A program made the position numbers and the translations under genes. Under the pieces are notes generated by a model. That model had not been told where the DNA came from. It did no database searches and was given only the letters and a program-made list of their open reading frames with translations. Of a stretch of 64,000 nt of DNA, positions 50,761-64,000 are shown piece by piece. How positions within the stretch are numbered: the stretch's first letter is position 1; every line of letters starts with the position of its first letter. The DNA comes from Synchiropus splendidus (taxonomy: Eukaryota; Chordata; Actinopteri; Syngnathiformes; Callionymidae), in NCBI RefSeq assembly GCF_027744825.2, contig NC_071347.1, positions 10,043,501 to 10,107,500 of the forward strand. The letters are read 5' to 3'.

Positions 50761-52589
50761 GGACCTCTGATCTGGAATATAAATCGGTCACCAATAGGGT
50801 GAAACAATTCCGCATCACGCACATCTTCTGTCACTGTCATGTCGGTTTATGTTTTGCAAGAACCATAGGAAAACTGGACAATACAAACACAGCAGTGTTT
50901 GTCTGGGGCAAGAGGCCCATGTTTGGGGAGGCACACATCTTGGGGAATAAAGACAGGTTTTAGTCTTCATTCCAAGATTAATTTTCGTCCTAGGGCTGGT
51001 GGGAGGTACATGTATGTGCACGTGAAGGTTGGTGGCGAAGACCTGATTATTTTAGGTAATACACACACCATTTTTTTTACAGTGTAATACATTTCGTAAC
51101 AGAATACATAAAAACAGTGAGTGTAATTTTTTTTTAAATGGTGTTACCTACGACTACTCTGAGCATAAAGGGGAGCGTTCTGCTACACAATTTGAAGACT
51201 ACACCAACAAGGTCTTGTATTTGTATGTATCTACTTCTCGAGGAGATAAAGCCAATAGCCAGAGACTAGAGATAGATGCTCCAATGAAGTACAAACTTGG
51301 AAAGGTCATCAGAACAACCTCCAGTTCAAAAAGGTAGTGCTACAACCTCATAACATAATTCAAGACAAAACTTAAACCAGACACAGTAGCGCCCAGAAAC
51401 CACATGTAGCACTTTTCCTTTAACGCTACACTCATGAGGTCGTAGCGAAAACAGTGCAAAATATATTGGACCTTTTTAAATTCATGTTTAGGTTGTCAAA
51501 AATTAAGACTTTAAAATAACTGGGGATCTCCCCGATACCGATACCAGCATTGGTACTCGCGCCGTGACTGGCCAAATTTGGTGTAGTTGCTATATTTTGC
51601 AGATTCAGTGCATCACAGGTTGATACAGGGCCGCTAACACTCACGCAAACACGAGGGTGGTCACAGGCACTCATGCCGCACTCGCCCTTTCTCATGCAAT
51701 AAATGTATTAATGCACAGTGAAAAGTGACGTGTGACGTGAAAATTTCATCATGAAACGTGTAGACATTATTTGCATTCTACTGTAAAAAGCAACAGGAAC
51801 ATTACAACATGAACACTGTGAAACCTGAAATGATTGTAGCTTTAATTGTGCTTTTAACACAAGAAACTCAGTGTGTTAATGTGATTCGAGCCACCTGTGC
51901 ATCTGTTCTGATGAGAGTGAAGACACGTTGTGTTTGGTCTACTGATTTACGACCCTCTCCAGCTGCTGCACAAGAATGGTACTGGAGGATTTTTTTTATT
52001 TTCATGATCAGAATACCTGCTTAATTCAAGAAAACACTCAATTTCAACATTAGTAGCTACAGAGACTCTGATTTAGTTGATGAGAAAAAAAATCCATACG
52101 TTTCTATTTTCCCTGCTAAACATTAATATGAAAAAAATATTCCAAGTTGTTAAGAGAGTTTGTAAAGATTGTAAAATAAATTCCAATGGCCAGATTTCAT
52201 TATTTGAATCATCAGTTGATAAATGCGTGTTTTCAGAGGTTAGTTTAGCTGCTTTTACGAGAGAAGTTTCTAAAACTGCCACATCTGCTGTTCCAACCGT
52301 GGTAAACCAGCAGGTCGTAGATATAACACACCATTTTGTATCAGTTGGTAACATCTGGAACCTGGAAGGACAAGAAATTACTTTAGCGCCAAATAGCGGT
52401 GTTTGCAGTGGAAGAGCCTTCAACAGCCAACCATGAAGTTGTGACCTTTGCAAAGGACAGACGCAGCGTACCATCGAGTCTAATTATCTGAGCAACAATT
52501 GGACGATCACGGGCAGAAATAAGGAGAACAGGCATCGCAAAATAGCTCATTTGCTCATTCAGAGACACGTTAACAAATCTTGCCCACTC
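50761..52589. other. Intergenic filler
   Basis: AT-rich with a fragment of the CCGATACCGATAC repeat (listed separately). Long overlapping open frames at 52,073-52,474 lie on both strands without family match. Confidence 0.5.
51528..51560. mobile_element. 'CCGATACCGATAC' repeat fragment, copy 2
   Basis: Contains CCCCGATACCGATACCAGC followed by ATTGGTACTCGC, matching motifs of the element at 31,441-31,610. Confidence 0.35.
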
Positions 52590-52950
52590 TCTGCGTTGCT
52601 CTATATCCGTGTGGACTACATGATTGGAAATGCCCTTGTGTTATCCGGATGACTCCAGTCAACTGCTTGTTATCCTTGAGACCTTTGGTGGCTGCTTCAA
52701 TTCTGGTGCGAGTGTCTGATGGCTACGGCGGGAGGGTCTACGTGTGACTGACAGCCTATTATCAGAAGGCCTCAGGAGTCTAATGGCTTTAACTGGGAGC
52801 CTCAGAGACGGCACCTGCACTCAATAACAACTCTCTCTGTTGAACAGCTGATGAATACTGAGGCTCCAGTCATCTATCTGGGGATCAATCAGGGCTGCAC
52901 CGCGATCAATATCACTCGGGTGTCTGTAACTAGGAAATGCCACCATAGTT
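52590..52950. promoter_or_regulatory. CNE-like block V
   Basis: Balanced, non-repetitive sequence with CTAATGGCTTTAACTGG and GATCAATCAGG motifs. It is distinct from the AT-rich flanks. Confidence 0.35.
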
Positions 52951-55900
52951 TAAGCACTTTATTACACTCTACATTTACAAGTTTGGGTCGGAGGCTCCTG
53001 TAAATAGTTGGGTCGCCTAACACACTGAGTGAAGAGTATAAAACCTGCCATTAAATAATAATGGCATTTTAGGCCACAGTGTGAAGTGATGTCCAGAAGT
53101 GTTGCGTGGTTGACTTCACAGTAAAATCTAAAATGGTCCAGACACCTGTTGTTTGGTGAAGACCATTTTAAGAGACGAGGAGGGACGCTACAGATCAACA
53201 TTGGAAGTCTGAGGAAGCAACAACAGTAAGTACTGATACTTGTCTTCTTGTTGTTGTTTTTTTGCTCATATTTGGAACTCCTAAAGGACTTCATGTCGCA
53301 TAGGATCAATGTGAAGGTAAGACAGTTTATACACGATGAATCTGTGTTATTGGTGTCAATTATATTTGCAATTAATGAACCAAAATTAATCTTAGTCCAA
53401 GCGTTTTGCCACCTTGCAAAGCAGAAAATGAATGCATACTGCATAAAAAAATATTTCGTGTACTCGCAAGAAATTTTCAACTGGTGAGTTCGCACCGAAA
53501 ACTGGGTCACAAAGTTGCTTTTAGTGGGTCAAGGGCCTTTTCCTAAGGAAAAAAATCCCAATTGATTTTATTCCATTCATCCAACAGTTAAATAATTTAG
53601 TAAACAAGGTAAAAACTGCATTTCTTTCTCTTGTGTTTTTGAGAAAAGATTCTTGATTTGGGTGACATCATGTTATTTAGGAGTTACGGTGGGTTCAAAG
53701 AGAACCACTGCTGTTAACTATTATATTTTGCTGTCATATAACAAAAAAAAACAAAACATTCCATCAAGAAAAACATTGACTTTCCAATTGACGGTTCTGG
53801 ATAAAATGTGTTTTATTATCCAATATTAATATCAAATCCCTACAAGAACGAGCTTGCATTATTTCAGTCCAGATTTTACACCTCGTAAACAGGTTTTTCC
53901 TCTGGATGTAAATAAAGAGTGAGGGTCTTATCTCTACCACATGTTTATCATTTCTCTGTCCTTTCCACCTAATGTCTCTTTGTTTGAAGTATTTGCCGTC
54001 TGGCTTCAGTGACGATGGAGCAGGAGATTATAGTCTTGATATTCCAGTCATGTGCCAGCCATCATCATATTCAAGTAGTGTAAGAGGCGAGGTCAAACAC
54101 TACACAGTGATTTCCCCTACACAAGCCATAAAGCACACAATGGTGCGGCAAAAAGAGTAAGGGAACAGTTGTCATTCTCAACGGAAGAGCAGGCTCACCC
54201 CGGGACTTTGCCTATGCACTTGACAGAAACAGCAGGACAGTGGGGAAGAGAGAGAGAGTGAGGGGCTCTTTACAATAAATTATTCGGCCCTAAACTGCAT
54301 ACAGTGATAGGATCCAGGCTTTGCTCTGCGTCCACATAAAGCCGAACAATCTGCTCATAAATAACCGAGACGTTGCGCTTGCTCTTTGATTGCCGTTTGG
54401 ATTCTCTATTACATGGAGTAACAACTGAGACAGAGAGGCGAGTCCCCGTCACCTCTGTTGGGTCGTCTCATAGCTACAGAGTACAACAAAATCCAAGCTT
54501 TTAAAATAATATCATGTTGAGTACATTTAAGTCATACTTCCCGAATAAGATAAACATAGATACAATATTAATATTCTTAATAGCAAAAACTTACATATAA
54601 TCTGCTGAATTGGGAAAAAAATGGTTGCAACCAATGAATCCAGTCATATATGGACCTACCTTTTCCCAACCAGCCAGGTTCAGTCACCAGCAGTATAGTT
54701 CATATGTAACTATTAAAGTAAGGTGTATGACTGTATGGACTGAGAAAATGGGGCAAGGAAGCATAAGTACAGAAAAAAGACTGCAGGATTCAAACCATGT
54801 CAGGAAGGCGCTTGTCCTGCAAAGTAATTGTGGTGCTTGACATTATTTTTATGTGATTCAATGGATTCATATTATTCATGCAACGATTTGTAATGGTCAA
54901 AACAATTACCATGACACAAAAATAATTTAAAAAACATATATAAATTTCTGGAAAAACATAGCTCTCTTGTGATGAGTTATCAGTTGTTTCATTTCTATCA
55001 GGTATATTTTTGTCTCATTAAAGCGTTGCTCAGGAGTTGTTGGATGCCATAGGTCAAAATGTAACACACCATCTGTTGATGCTATTAGGTGTAATTTTTG
55101 GCCTCTTGAGCCTAATGACCCTTATTCAAGCTGCACGAGCCTAGATGTGTGTTTGCAAGTGGATCGACATGCCTCTGTGTAAATTCTCAAAAAGCCCAAG
55201 GGGCTTTGAGCGGGGGGTGGGAGGGGTTGGGCATCAGGCTGGAGGCAGAGACCCCCCACTATCCCCTCTCACCTCCTCATGCTACTTTCTCTGGCTGTCT
55301 CTTGCATCACCAGGAGAGAGTTGGGAATATCTTCAAAAGGCATGGTAGCGTTCCTCAGAGTCAAGACCCTCTCTATGAGCAAAAATTAAAGAAAACAATA
55401 ATAAAAAATAAAATAAAATAAAGAAAATTCCAAATCTGTTTTCTAATATGACCTAAAAACTAGCTTTTAGCTTCAGCAAAAAGGTCCGCTTTCTTTGCTA
55501 GAAGCTAGCATTGGCATGCCCTCACTGGAAAGTATCGTATAGGATGTATGTCAAAGGTGTTTAGCACCTATTTTATGCGTAAGACATTTGAGGAACAGAT
55601 AATTAGACACAATATAATATATAAACACTTCTATTAATACCAACAGATGAGACCTGTGCAATGCATGCTAGAGAAATTACTGGCAAAAGATCTATTAAAG
55701 GAATTATCTCAGAAATATATAAAATTCTAACTTCTTTCTCTTCAGAATCACTTGAATAAAAAGTGTGGAATGGAGACCTCCAGGACAAAATTTTAACAGA
55801 TAGTTGAGAAAAAACAAGTAGAAACAGCACACTAGCAGTCAGCCAACACTGGTCCTAAAATGATTCAATACAAATGGGTCTTGAGAATAAACCTTACAGC

Positions 55901-56789
55901 ACAACAACTGCATTTACAAACATTTATTACCCTTAATAAACCATGTATTCATATGTGTATCCACAGCGTACAAGCTAGTAATAAATCATTCTAAACTATT
56001 GATGAGTATTTTGTTAAGACTGACTAAATTTGACCTAAGTAATTACTTTACTTCATATGAGATCCCCAATACAAAGTGTTACCTCCCAAACATACCAGAC
56101 CTCTGCTAAACGTTGGAGAAGTTTGGTGTTAGAGTCTGATTAAATGATATTCATCAAAATACAGTGTATCTTTTTATTTTTAATGGTTTCCCACAAGCTA
56201 AGAAATGTATAGCAGAGACAAAAGAGCACAAATGGACCAAGCATTGTGAGGACTGTCTGGATGTTTACTGTGATGCCCTCACTGAAACATCCTGAAGGGT
56301 CCAGTCAGAGTTAGACTTCAGAAGCGACAATAGATGGGGAGTGAATGAAATTAGAATAAAAATGGACAATATCTATTTTACATGGAAGAAGGCAACAAAG
56401 GTCACTGTTACAAGCGCACTTTTAAAAAATTGTCCTGGTTAAGTATATAAGTGGGAAAACGCAACCGGGGCAGGTAGCACTTGTTTAAGTTGTGTGTTGT
56501 CACTATAACCATTGGACAGTGCATATGCACCGTATGTTTAAGATTGTTATAGTTAATTGCTAAGTTAATGCCTTAGTTATGATGCAGGTGGACTGGGGTG
56601 AGTGGTAGTACTGGACTAGTGTAGGACAAATACAAGTCTGCTGTGGTTTCTGGGGTGTAACGCAGAGGGAGGGGTTGGAACACTGAGAGGCGCTAGGTGA
56701 TGTTGTTTCCATTAATGATTGATTCTATTATTACAAATCTGTTTTATAATATATACATTTATAAAGTCCTGGAATTTATCTGAATCCTG
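52951..56789. other. Intergenic filler
   Basis: Mostly AT-rich. GTGGGTC-type motifs near 52,984 and 53,515 hint at a decayed hAT-like insertion of about 550 bp. The 182-codon minus frame at 52,962-53,510 lies across it and looks non-coding. An A-rich tail at 55,385-55,425 follows an open frame of no known family. Confidence 0.45.
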
Positions 56790-57560
56790 AGCATTTGTAC
56801 CATTTAAGGCGGCATGTTTCTGCTGAGACAAATGCTAATTATCCGAGTTATTTTTCAGCATAAAGTGCGGCCCATTCATCCAGAGCCAGCAAAACTAATG
56901 TAAAATATTCATGTTTGTTTGTGGCCGTGTAATATTTCAGCATAGACTAAATTGCTCTCCTCCATAAAGCAGCGGCGGCGGAGGACAGACGGCCGCTGCA
57001 AGTGCTGTGTTGGTTTTATGGGAAAACAGTGTCATTATGAAAAGCAGGCGACGAGGAGCACCGGGTGAGGGGCTTTGCTTTGATTAAAAGAGCAAGGTGT
57101 AGAAGAAAGGCCAGTTAAAGTGTTGTGTCCATATGGCCCAGAGGCCCCGAGGCTGTGGGCCTACACTGGGGGCCTCGGCACTCTTCCCTCTCCTCGGGAC
57201 CCCAGCTGGTGCCACAAACCCCATTCATTGCCTGGGCTACTATTATAGAGCTCGGCTGCCGCATAGTCACTCTGTCGTAATTAACAGCAGCCATGTAACA
57301 ACAATTACAGTCCGCCGACACACACACACACACACACACACACAAAGACGGAGCTGAAGGGAACCAAACAGAGAGAGCCTGAAGACGCTGGAGATGAAGG
57401 TCACACTTCCAAATGGAATAAAATGTAAAAACAATCGTGCTGCAAGCCCACAATCATTAGCCTGTAATTAGTTTACACAAAGCTCCCAGTTAAATGGCAA
57501 AACACGGTAATTAACACATGACAGAAAATCAAAGGCTACTTTGTAAACATGCGAGGAATA
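56790..57560. promoter_or_regulatory. CNE-like block W
   Basis: TAATTA at 57,278-57,283 and a CpG-rich GGCGGCGGAGG run near 56,973. The enhancer-like sequence continues to about 57,530 and is interrupted by a CA microsatellite. Confidence 0.4.
57318..57344. repeat. (CA)n microsatellite
   Basis: About 13 CA units inside a CNE-like block. Confidence 0.9.
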
Positions 57561-59499
57561 AGAGCCCGAGGCCTGGAGCTCAACACACCATTCAAAAATG
57601 ACTCACATTTACTTGTTTTTAGAAAATGATAAAAGACAGAAAAGAAGGTATTAGTGGGAGCAAAGGCCTGCAATATGAGCAGCGTGATCCAGACAGGGTG
57701 GAACTGATGCCACCCGTGGTTCATTTGGTCTAGATCTACTTTATATCTAACTGATCCACAAAGGGGCCGCAGGTTGCGGGTTTTTGTTCCGACCAAACAG
57801 CACACACTGGTCAGACACCTGGTTGGTGAAAAGCTGACTGGTTGGAACCAAAACCTGCTGACCCCTGGTCTATAGTTTGAAATATCATTGATAGCAATAA
57901 GCTCAAACGGACAGGTGCCAGCTTTGTTCCTGAACTTGCTCCCACAACATCAGGTGGGAACAAAAACAAGTTGCTGGGCCTTGCTCTGCAGTGAGAGTGA
58001 TGAATCCTTGCTGTGGATTCAGATTGTCACGAACACGACAAAAATTAAATTGTCTGTTCTTCATTATTTCCTGGAAATTTGCTCATCTGTTTTCAGTTCA
58101 TTTGCTAATAGGCAGATGCCCACAGTCACATAACCTTGGTGGAGATAGTAAACCAAGTGAAGAAAAAACACGTGCAATACAGGAAGAAGGCCCATGCTGG
58201 TAATATAAAAGTACACCTCAATGAAAACAGAACCCAGGAAGTAATATCTTATGAAGTTATGGAACTTACAAAGGGGATCTGCTTATTTAAAGGAGAAATA
58301 TTAAAGAAGAGGAATAGAAATTGTTTTTAAATCACATGCCTTAAGAATATTGTAGTCTTAAAATGAATTTTAGAAGGGAATGAGAAAAAGACTTACTGTA
58401 ATGCTGTAATGACTGGCGACTGGGTTTAGCGTTTCCATTCCTACGCCCCACTTGACCTGATGTGACTTCACTGTCCATTCATCTGCAGTAGCTTATCTAT
58501 GCATCACAATGGTCCTGCACATGTGATGGGTCTCCGGACTCACAGTGGGCTCCAGTTGCTGCTCTTAAATAGCATCTTTGCACCTCCAGTCGTGGGTCAG
58601 CGTCCTCTGGCAAAATAAATAAAAATTAAAAAATGAAATATAAGCTTCTCTTTGGGTGACTGAGATTTGAGACTACAATCTAGGATAACAATGATCGCAA
58701 TTCCTGCTGACTGTGCAAAGAAGCCACCATATCATTGCCACCATGTTGCACTGTGTAATGCAAACACTATGTCACACTAATGCCTGTTCTCAGGTTTTGG
58801 CATCACTCCATAAGCACTGAATTGTTTCTACATTAACTGAAGTTAAAAACACCCAAATCAGATGACTTATATTGAACACTTAAAGTGTTTCATCTTTATA
58901 TAATCCATTGCATGCACCAATAATTGGTTCAATACCATCTATCTGCATCCATCTAATGCAATCGTGCTTCGGAATTGTGTCCTTCCTCTAATATTTTCCA
59001 TCTTGTCACAACAGTAATGTCAAAAAGTAAATGATTTGTAGATGAAAAGGTCTGCTTATTTTTTTTTTTATATAAAATTCTGCTTTCAAGGTCAAGCAAA
59101 TATAATTTTCAAGTGTGCAAAGTGTCTTTTAAAAATCTCAAAGCTTCATGGAACAACATAAATCTGTTGGCAGAGAGTCTGATGTTGCCAAATAGGGTTA
59201 AATCTAGCATTTAGAATTAAATATAAAACGCAGAAACTATAATGTAAAGTGCAAGTAAGTAAAAAGGAAAATAGACTTCAGTTTATGGCATGAGCTGGTT
59301 CGATATTGGATCAGGCGACTTCTATCAGAATGAAGAAGAAATCCACTATCAGACTGGGTACCAATGCTTGTTACTGAGTCTGATGTATATCGGATGTATA
59401 TAATACACATGTAAAACAGTGATCAAGGTTTGTGCAGGCAATTGAGCAGTGACAGCAGCAGTGAGGAGTGTTGAGGTGGGGTTGTCAGCCGGGTTTGAC
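57561..59499. other. Intergenic filler with repeat copies
   Basis: AT-rich. Holds the palindromic repeat at 57,752-57,875 and weak CCGATAC-type relics at 59,296-59,400. No genes. Confidence 0.5.
57752..57875. mobile_element. Palindromic 'GTTTTTGTTCC' repeat, copy 2
   Basis: GATCCACAAAGGGG and GGGTTTTTGTTCCGACC on the left mirror GGTTGGAACCAAAACC at 57,840-57,855. Downstream is CCCCTGGTCTATAG. It is the same family as 37,181-37,296 and matches the fish repeat that starts 'tatccacaaagggcc'. Confidence 0.6.
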
Positions 59500-60240
59500 C
59501 TCTGCTCAAGTCCAGCAGCTTACACTGATAAAGGCGGCCAGAAGGAGACTGGCTCCATCCTTCACTCGTGTACTGTGTGTGTTTGGGATGAGCTCCTTGG
59601 GAATAGGACTAATTACTCCACATCTGTATTTATTTGATCCACCAGGAATTATCCCTTCTGTCACAGGCGGAACGCGCTGCCAGCCGCCGGAACCGGCGAT
59701 TCATCTCAGCAACACGTCTGGCTCAGTTAAACAACAAAACAGCAGGAAAATCAATAGAAATAAATGAAAATGTTGTGGTGCACGTCTCACCTAACGCACA
59801 CGGCGGTGTGGAGATGTATAGAGTGAATTCTGTTTATGGAACACAATTGTAGTTTCATCAAACATTGATGCATTTCCCGAAACAAACAGTTGATTAAATC
59901 TCCAATATAAAAAATAATTCGTGTGAACAGCAGAAAGCAGTCATTAAATATATTTTAATTAACTGCAACAGTATAGCTTCGCCTCAAACCAACACAGATG
60001 TTTAATTTCATAGTTGTAGAAGGAGGAGGACAATTAAATGCAGCCCTCGCTGGGCTCACGGTCTACTCTACTGCCCTCTGGAGGACAAAAGAACAACTAC
60101 AGCTGCTTCTTGCACGCACTAACAGGTTAGGACGACCCATTTAATCATGAAATATGACAGCAGATAATTGCGGGTTGAGTTTAAAGGATTTTTATAGTAC
60201 GGGAAATTTCTTTAATTCATTTTTACAGGTCGCACTTTGA
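59500..60240. promoter_or_regulatory. Weak CNE-like block X
   Basis: Moderate GC with CpGs at 59,668-59,700 and 59,780-59,812. No recognised protein, and boundaries are vague. Confidence 0.25.
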
Positions 60241-61009
60241 TATAAAGAGATTGTATAATGTAGAAGAAACATGTTTCCTTCGAAAAGAGTAAGAAAAACG
60301 TGTTTACGGAGTGTTTTTTATGTCTTTTCAGCAGGTAGATATGGCCTTTACGACCTTCTAATAGTTGAGGCTGAAACACTGTATTTATTATACCAGTAGT
60401 GCCATCCAGCCACTAAACGTGCCCTTTTTGAACTCCACACTTGAATGTAAATTCTCTTTTTTCTGTGTGTATTAACAGTACATTTGAACTGACACAACTA
60501 TAGCGAAGGAATCCAAGGTAATACTTATGAAAACCGATACAGCTTTGTAATTTTTATTATTTTATTATTTTAGCTGCAAAGTCTGAGAAAATTCACTTGG
60601 AAACACAAATGACTGCCGTACTTTAACTCTTGACTTTGTAGGAGTGTGAGAGATTGTTGTCTAACTATAAATGTTCAGCGAAGGCCTGGTGACTAGCGTG
60701 TCCTTCACGTCTGAACCTGTGAAGCAGCAAGTCCAGATAACTATAGAACACAGAGAGGACACTGCATGACCCAGATTTGTCCCACGATGGATCACAGAAA
60801 ATTTAGACATTGCTTCCAGTCACACGCCAATTCAAGCTACAAACTCAGAGCAACACCTCATATTACGGCTCCTTCTTCTTTTGAACTTCTCGCATGAATT
60901 TGATGGGGTCTGTATTGTTCAACCAATTCTGGATGGATGGCCTGCATCATCCTCTGTGAGCATAGCAACCATCTGTCTTGTTCATCACGTCCAGTCAAGC
61001 AGGAGTTTG
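60241..61009. other. Intergenic filler
   Basis: AT-rich, no recognised feature. Confidence 0.55.
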
Positions 61010-61654
61010 GGACCTGCTGGTTAATTTAGTTTAATATCCAGCATGTACTGTCACGCGCGCCTCCCGCTCCATGTCCCGCCGCCACGGAGCTCCATCTTCT
61101 TTGCTCCACGTCTGTCTGGATTTGTGCCTGACAGAGAATCCTCCACTGACTCAAGGTAATTAAATGATTGGATTCATGCTAATTAACAACAATGGGGTTC
61201 AACTTTCTAATTATCCCCGCTCACACTGCACTCGCTGTAGTCACCCCACGTGCAAATAAAGCATTCCATCTGCTTGTAATTAGGCGTAATAATATTAGAC
61301 GATTGCTAAATGATGTACCATGGCTGATCACAGGCCCAACCTGAGCGCTGTGGTGGGAGGAGGGAAAAAAGGTTTCACTTTCCGCTCTTCTGTCTGGTGT
61401 GTAAAGACACAGCGGGTTCTTTTGCATTACTTTTTATAGCAGTAAGAGAAGACCTTTGTTTCTCCTGGAAATGGTTTTTCATTTGCTTAATCTACAAATT
61501 AAATGGCGATTGAGGCTAAATTGCTCAGTTCCCCGGCATCAGGACCGTCATCATCCTGTGAGCGTTTCCAGCAGAGAGCCATTTGAATGAGACAGAGTGA
61601 CTCCACCAGTGCTGCAGAGCGGTGAGTCGCTGTCTGACTGCTACTAGATCAAAT

Positions 61655-61673
61655 ATGTGTGTGTGTGTGTGTG
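61655..61673. repeat. (TG)n microsatellite
   Basis: About nine TG units. Confidence 0.85.
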
Positions 61674-61792
61674 AGGCAGCTACCTAATGAAGGGACGTGG
61701 ATAATGGTCCTCTAGGACGAGTGGATGTGGTTCCAGTCGGCTGCCAGACGCTGGGGATGGAGAAGAAGAGCGATCAGAGAGGAGGCGCGTAA

Positions 61793-61809
61793 ACACACAC
61801 ACACACACA
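61793..61809. repeat. (CA)n microsatellite
   Basis: About eight CA units followed by TATATA. Confidence 0.85.
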
Positions 61810-62260
61810 TATATACAGAAATCATCTCATCACAACATAGATAAAAACACATTTTCTCTCTGGGCGAACAGCAAAGCAACCCAAGCATAAAATACCACCT
61901 TAATTAAATGAAGCATTTACCTTCCAAACATCTCACAATTAATTCAATCAGGAAGGTACATGATGCTTCTGCCAGCGGAAGATTAGCAGGCTTAATTAAC
62001 ACAGGGGGTGTTTAACATACACTGGGTGCAGCATAGGTGCGAACCGCGCGGCTAAATGAACTTGTAGGTGCTAATTAATTAAGTGTCAGCGCTGCCGGTG
62101 TCCGACCAGACGACGACATCACATCTGAGATGAACCGGGAGTAAATGATTCTGTCACGCAGCTTTCTGAAGCAGAGAAACACACGCTGACAGGAGGTGTG
62201 GAGGCGCAGTCAGCTGATGTTGTATTCATGGGAATTAAATATATCATCACTGGTACATCA

Positions 62261-64000
62261 CCTACACAAGAGAGACACCACTTTTGGAATATTTAAACCC
62301 AGTCACTGAATATTTCGGTTATATTTCAGGGTTATATCCTGAATTACTACACACCATCCAACACAAAAGTTGTGTCTGTAAAGAAGCCAATACTAATCTC
62401 ACCTAATGCCCTTAATCTAAAAAGAAGAAAAAAACCTCCTCACTCTCTCTTTATTTTCAACATGCCCGCCATTTTATTTGTTCATCTGTCTGCTCCTCCT
62501 CCTGCTGTTCATCTCGCTTGTCTCCACAGTTTTCCTCATTATGTTTCACAGTTTCTCTCTGCTGTTCACGTCTGTTCATCTGTCGAGCCCCTGATGTTTC
62601 TACGACTCTGCCATCTCGTCTTCCGCTGGCTGCTCTCATTGCTTTTATATGTTAGAAGTGTTTCTGTGAGATCACATTGCCGCACTCTTGAGCAACCTGG
62701 TGGTGCTGTTGCTAGCAAAAAAAAAAAAACGATCAAATAGCTGGTAAATTCATACGTATAGACTCAAATACACACTCAAATGATTGTGAGTGCAGAAGCT
62801 CTGTGTTTGCACCAGTTCCACAGCTGGTTGTTCCTTAACTATGCGTGCTGAAGGTTTTGGACGCCCACTTGTGGTTGCTTCTGCTCAGGTAGGACGTCCG
62901 TGTTCACGATCGCCTCCAGGTGGACCAAACTTTGACAGAAGCCAGCTCGACTCTTAAGTAAAAACACTCCACCTACCCACCCACCGGAGCTTACAGTCCC
63001 TCTGCAGCTTCCCTGATAAAGACACTAGGAAAGAAGGACAGACTCCTGCATAGTTTAACCTGCACTCAAGGGAACTGGATAAACCTGCTGTATTAGCGTG
63101 AGCAGACAGCAGCTCAGAAAATCAGCAGAGTGGAAGATCATTTTGTCAGACACACGACATACCTGAACAACAGTGGCCATATTTGTTTGACAGAAGAACC
63201 ACACCACTTCCTTTGTTTAGATAAATAAGACCTGTTTCTTGGTTTGTTTTGTGAGGAGAACGTGGAATTAAATATTCTTTTATGATCCTTTGATGATATA
63301 TTTTATGAGTAATATTCCATTTCCTGATTAGTGTAACTGATGTTTTTTTTCACTGTCAAGTTTGTTTGTTTTGCTTCTTCAGTCACTTTTTCTGTTTGTC
63401 TGATTTGTGTTTTAATGTTGACTTTTTTTTCCAGAACATTTGCATGTATCTGATTTGCAATCTTTTTTGTTTGGATTTTGTTTATTACACTGCACGCAGA
63501 CATGGGGCTCTCAAGTTTGACCTCGGCTCATAGGTGACCGTAACAACAGTGCACAATCCTTAAATAGTAATAAGTCTGTAATAGTTTACAAAGGTTTCAA
63601 ACACCGATGGGATACACATTTGAAGGCACTGGATATCAAAGAACTTAAATCAACCCGTATAAACAACACGCTCATGAATCCTGCTTTTCTGTGACTCACT
63701 TCATGTCCACTCCGGGCCACTGTATTCTATAATCTCAAAACCACATAATTACATCTTTCATTCAAATGCCAGTCTAAATGATGACATTGGCATAAACTCT
63801 GCTGTGTCTTATCACCATATTGCATTCCATGGAGCAGTGATAAGCATATAAATATCCCCTTAAAAATCCAGAGAATCTGCTGATTAAAGATAACTAGATT
63901 CCCTCGAGATAAAAAATAGAAAGAGACAGTAAATAAAATAAAAGAAGGGAAACAAATGAATAGCCAACAAATGTCTCCTGAATATTATTATATTACAGTG
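62261..64000. other. Intergenic filler to the window edge
   Basis: Includes a pyrimidine-rich, TCTGCT/TTCATCTGTC-type low-complexity stretch (about 62,430-62,640) that generates a 122-codon open frame. It also has an A13 run at about 62,718 and a T-rich stretch at 63,340-63,480. No gene is recognised. Confidence 0.55.

Larger units (their letters stand above)
61010..62260. promoter_or_regulatory. CNE-like block Y
   Basis: A long block with GCTAATTAACAAC near 61,176 and TAATTAATTAA at 62,072-62,082. CpGs are preserved at 61,052-61,090 and 62,042-62,115. Short GT and CA runs (61,655-61,673 and 61,793-61,809) interrupt it. No coding support. Confidence 0.45.

Noticed and set aside
52383..52640. 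Minus-strand piece reading TDIEQRREWARF, reminiscent of a THAP domain
   Set aside because: The cysteine and histidine ligands and the later THAP landmarks are missing in every frame, so the match is too short.
52962..53510. 182-codon minus-strand open frame, the longest in the window
   Set aside because: Cysteine-, asparagine- and phenylalanine-rich random-looking sequence across a probable old repeat. No domain, no promoter or splice support.
62372..62740. 122-codon plus-strand open frame with hydrophobic stretches
   Set aside because: Produced by a pyrimidine-rich low-complexity tract ending in a poly-A run. No family or splice support.

Overview
The window looks like ray-finned fish (probably percomorph) nuclear DNA. 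The evidence is one complete vertebrate two-exon gene (the orthologue of human C15orf61), several teleost-style dispersed repeats, short AT-rich microsatellites and no bacterial or plasmid architecture. Almost all open frames of 60-180 codons here overlap one another on both strands and resemble no family I know, so I do not call them genes.

Layout. From 1 to 42.2 kb the window is a gene desert. AT-rich filler alternates with 0.4-1.5 kb blocks of more even base composition that keep CpGs and carry homeodomain-type TAATTA cores, which is how vertebrate conserved non-coding elements (CNEs) usually look. c15orf61 sits on the minus strand at 42,330-43,093 (two exons, one 293-bp intron) with a GC-rich 5' end. 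From 43.4 to 64 kb the desert resumes, with a decayed LINE reverse-transcriptase piece near 46.5 kb, microsatellites, MITE-like repeats and further CNE-like blocks at 45.1-46.2, 47.2-47.7, 56.8-57.5 and 61.0-62.3 kb.

How it fits together. In human, C15orf61 lies directly upstream of MAP2K5 on the same strand, and SKOR1 follows. In this window map2k5 would therefore be expected to the left on the minus strand. I searched by eye for the most conserved MAP2K5 kinase motifs and found none. The one hint is a 27-bp splice-bounded minus-strand stretch at 6,115-6,141 that resembles the small MAP2K5 exon ending in CIVDE. My working model is a genomic regulatory block of a skor1-type developmental gene lying off the left edge, in which the CNEs and c15orf61 were kept and the bystander map2k5 was lost or decayed, perhaps on one of the two teleost-duplication copies. 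This is inference, and a tblastn search plus a synteny comparison would settle it.

Limits. Conservation cannot be measured from one sequence, so every CNE call is a composition and motif judgement with soft boundaries. Several short splice-bounded open segments are listed as candidate exons with low confidence.
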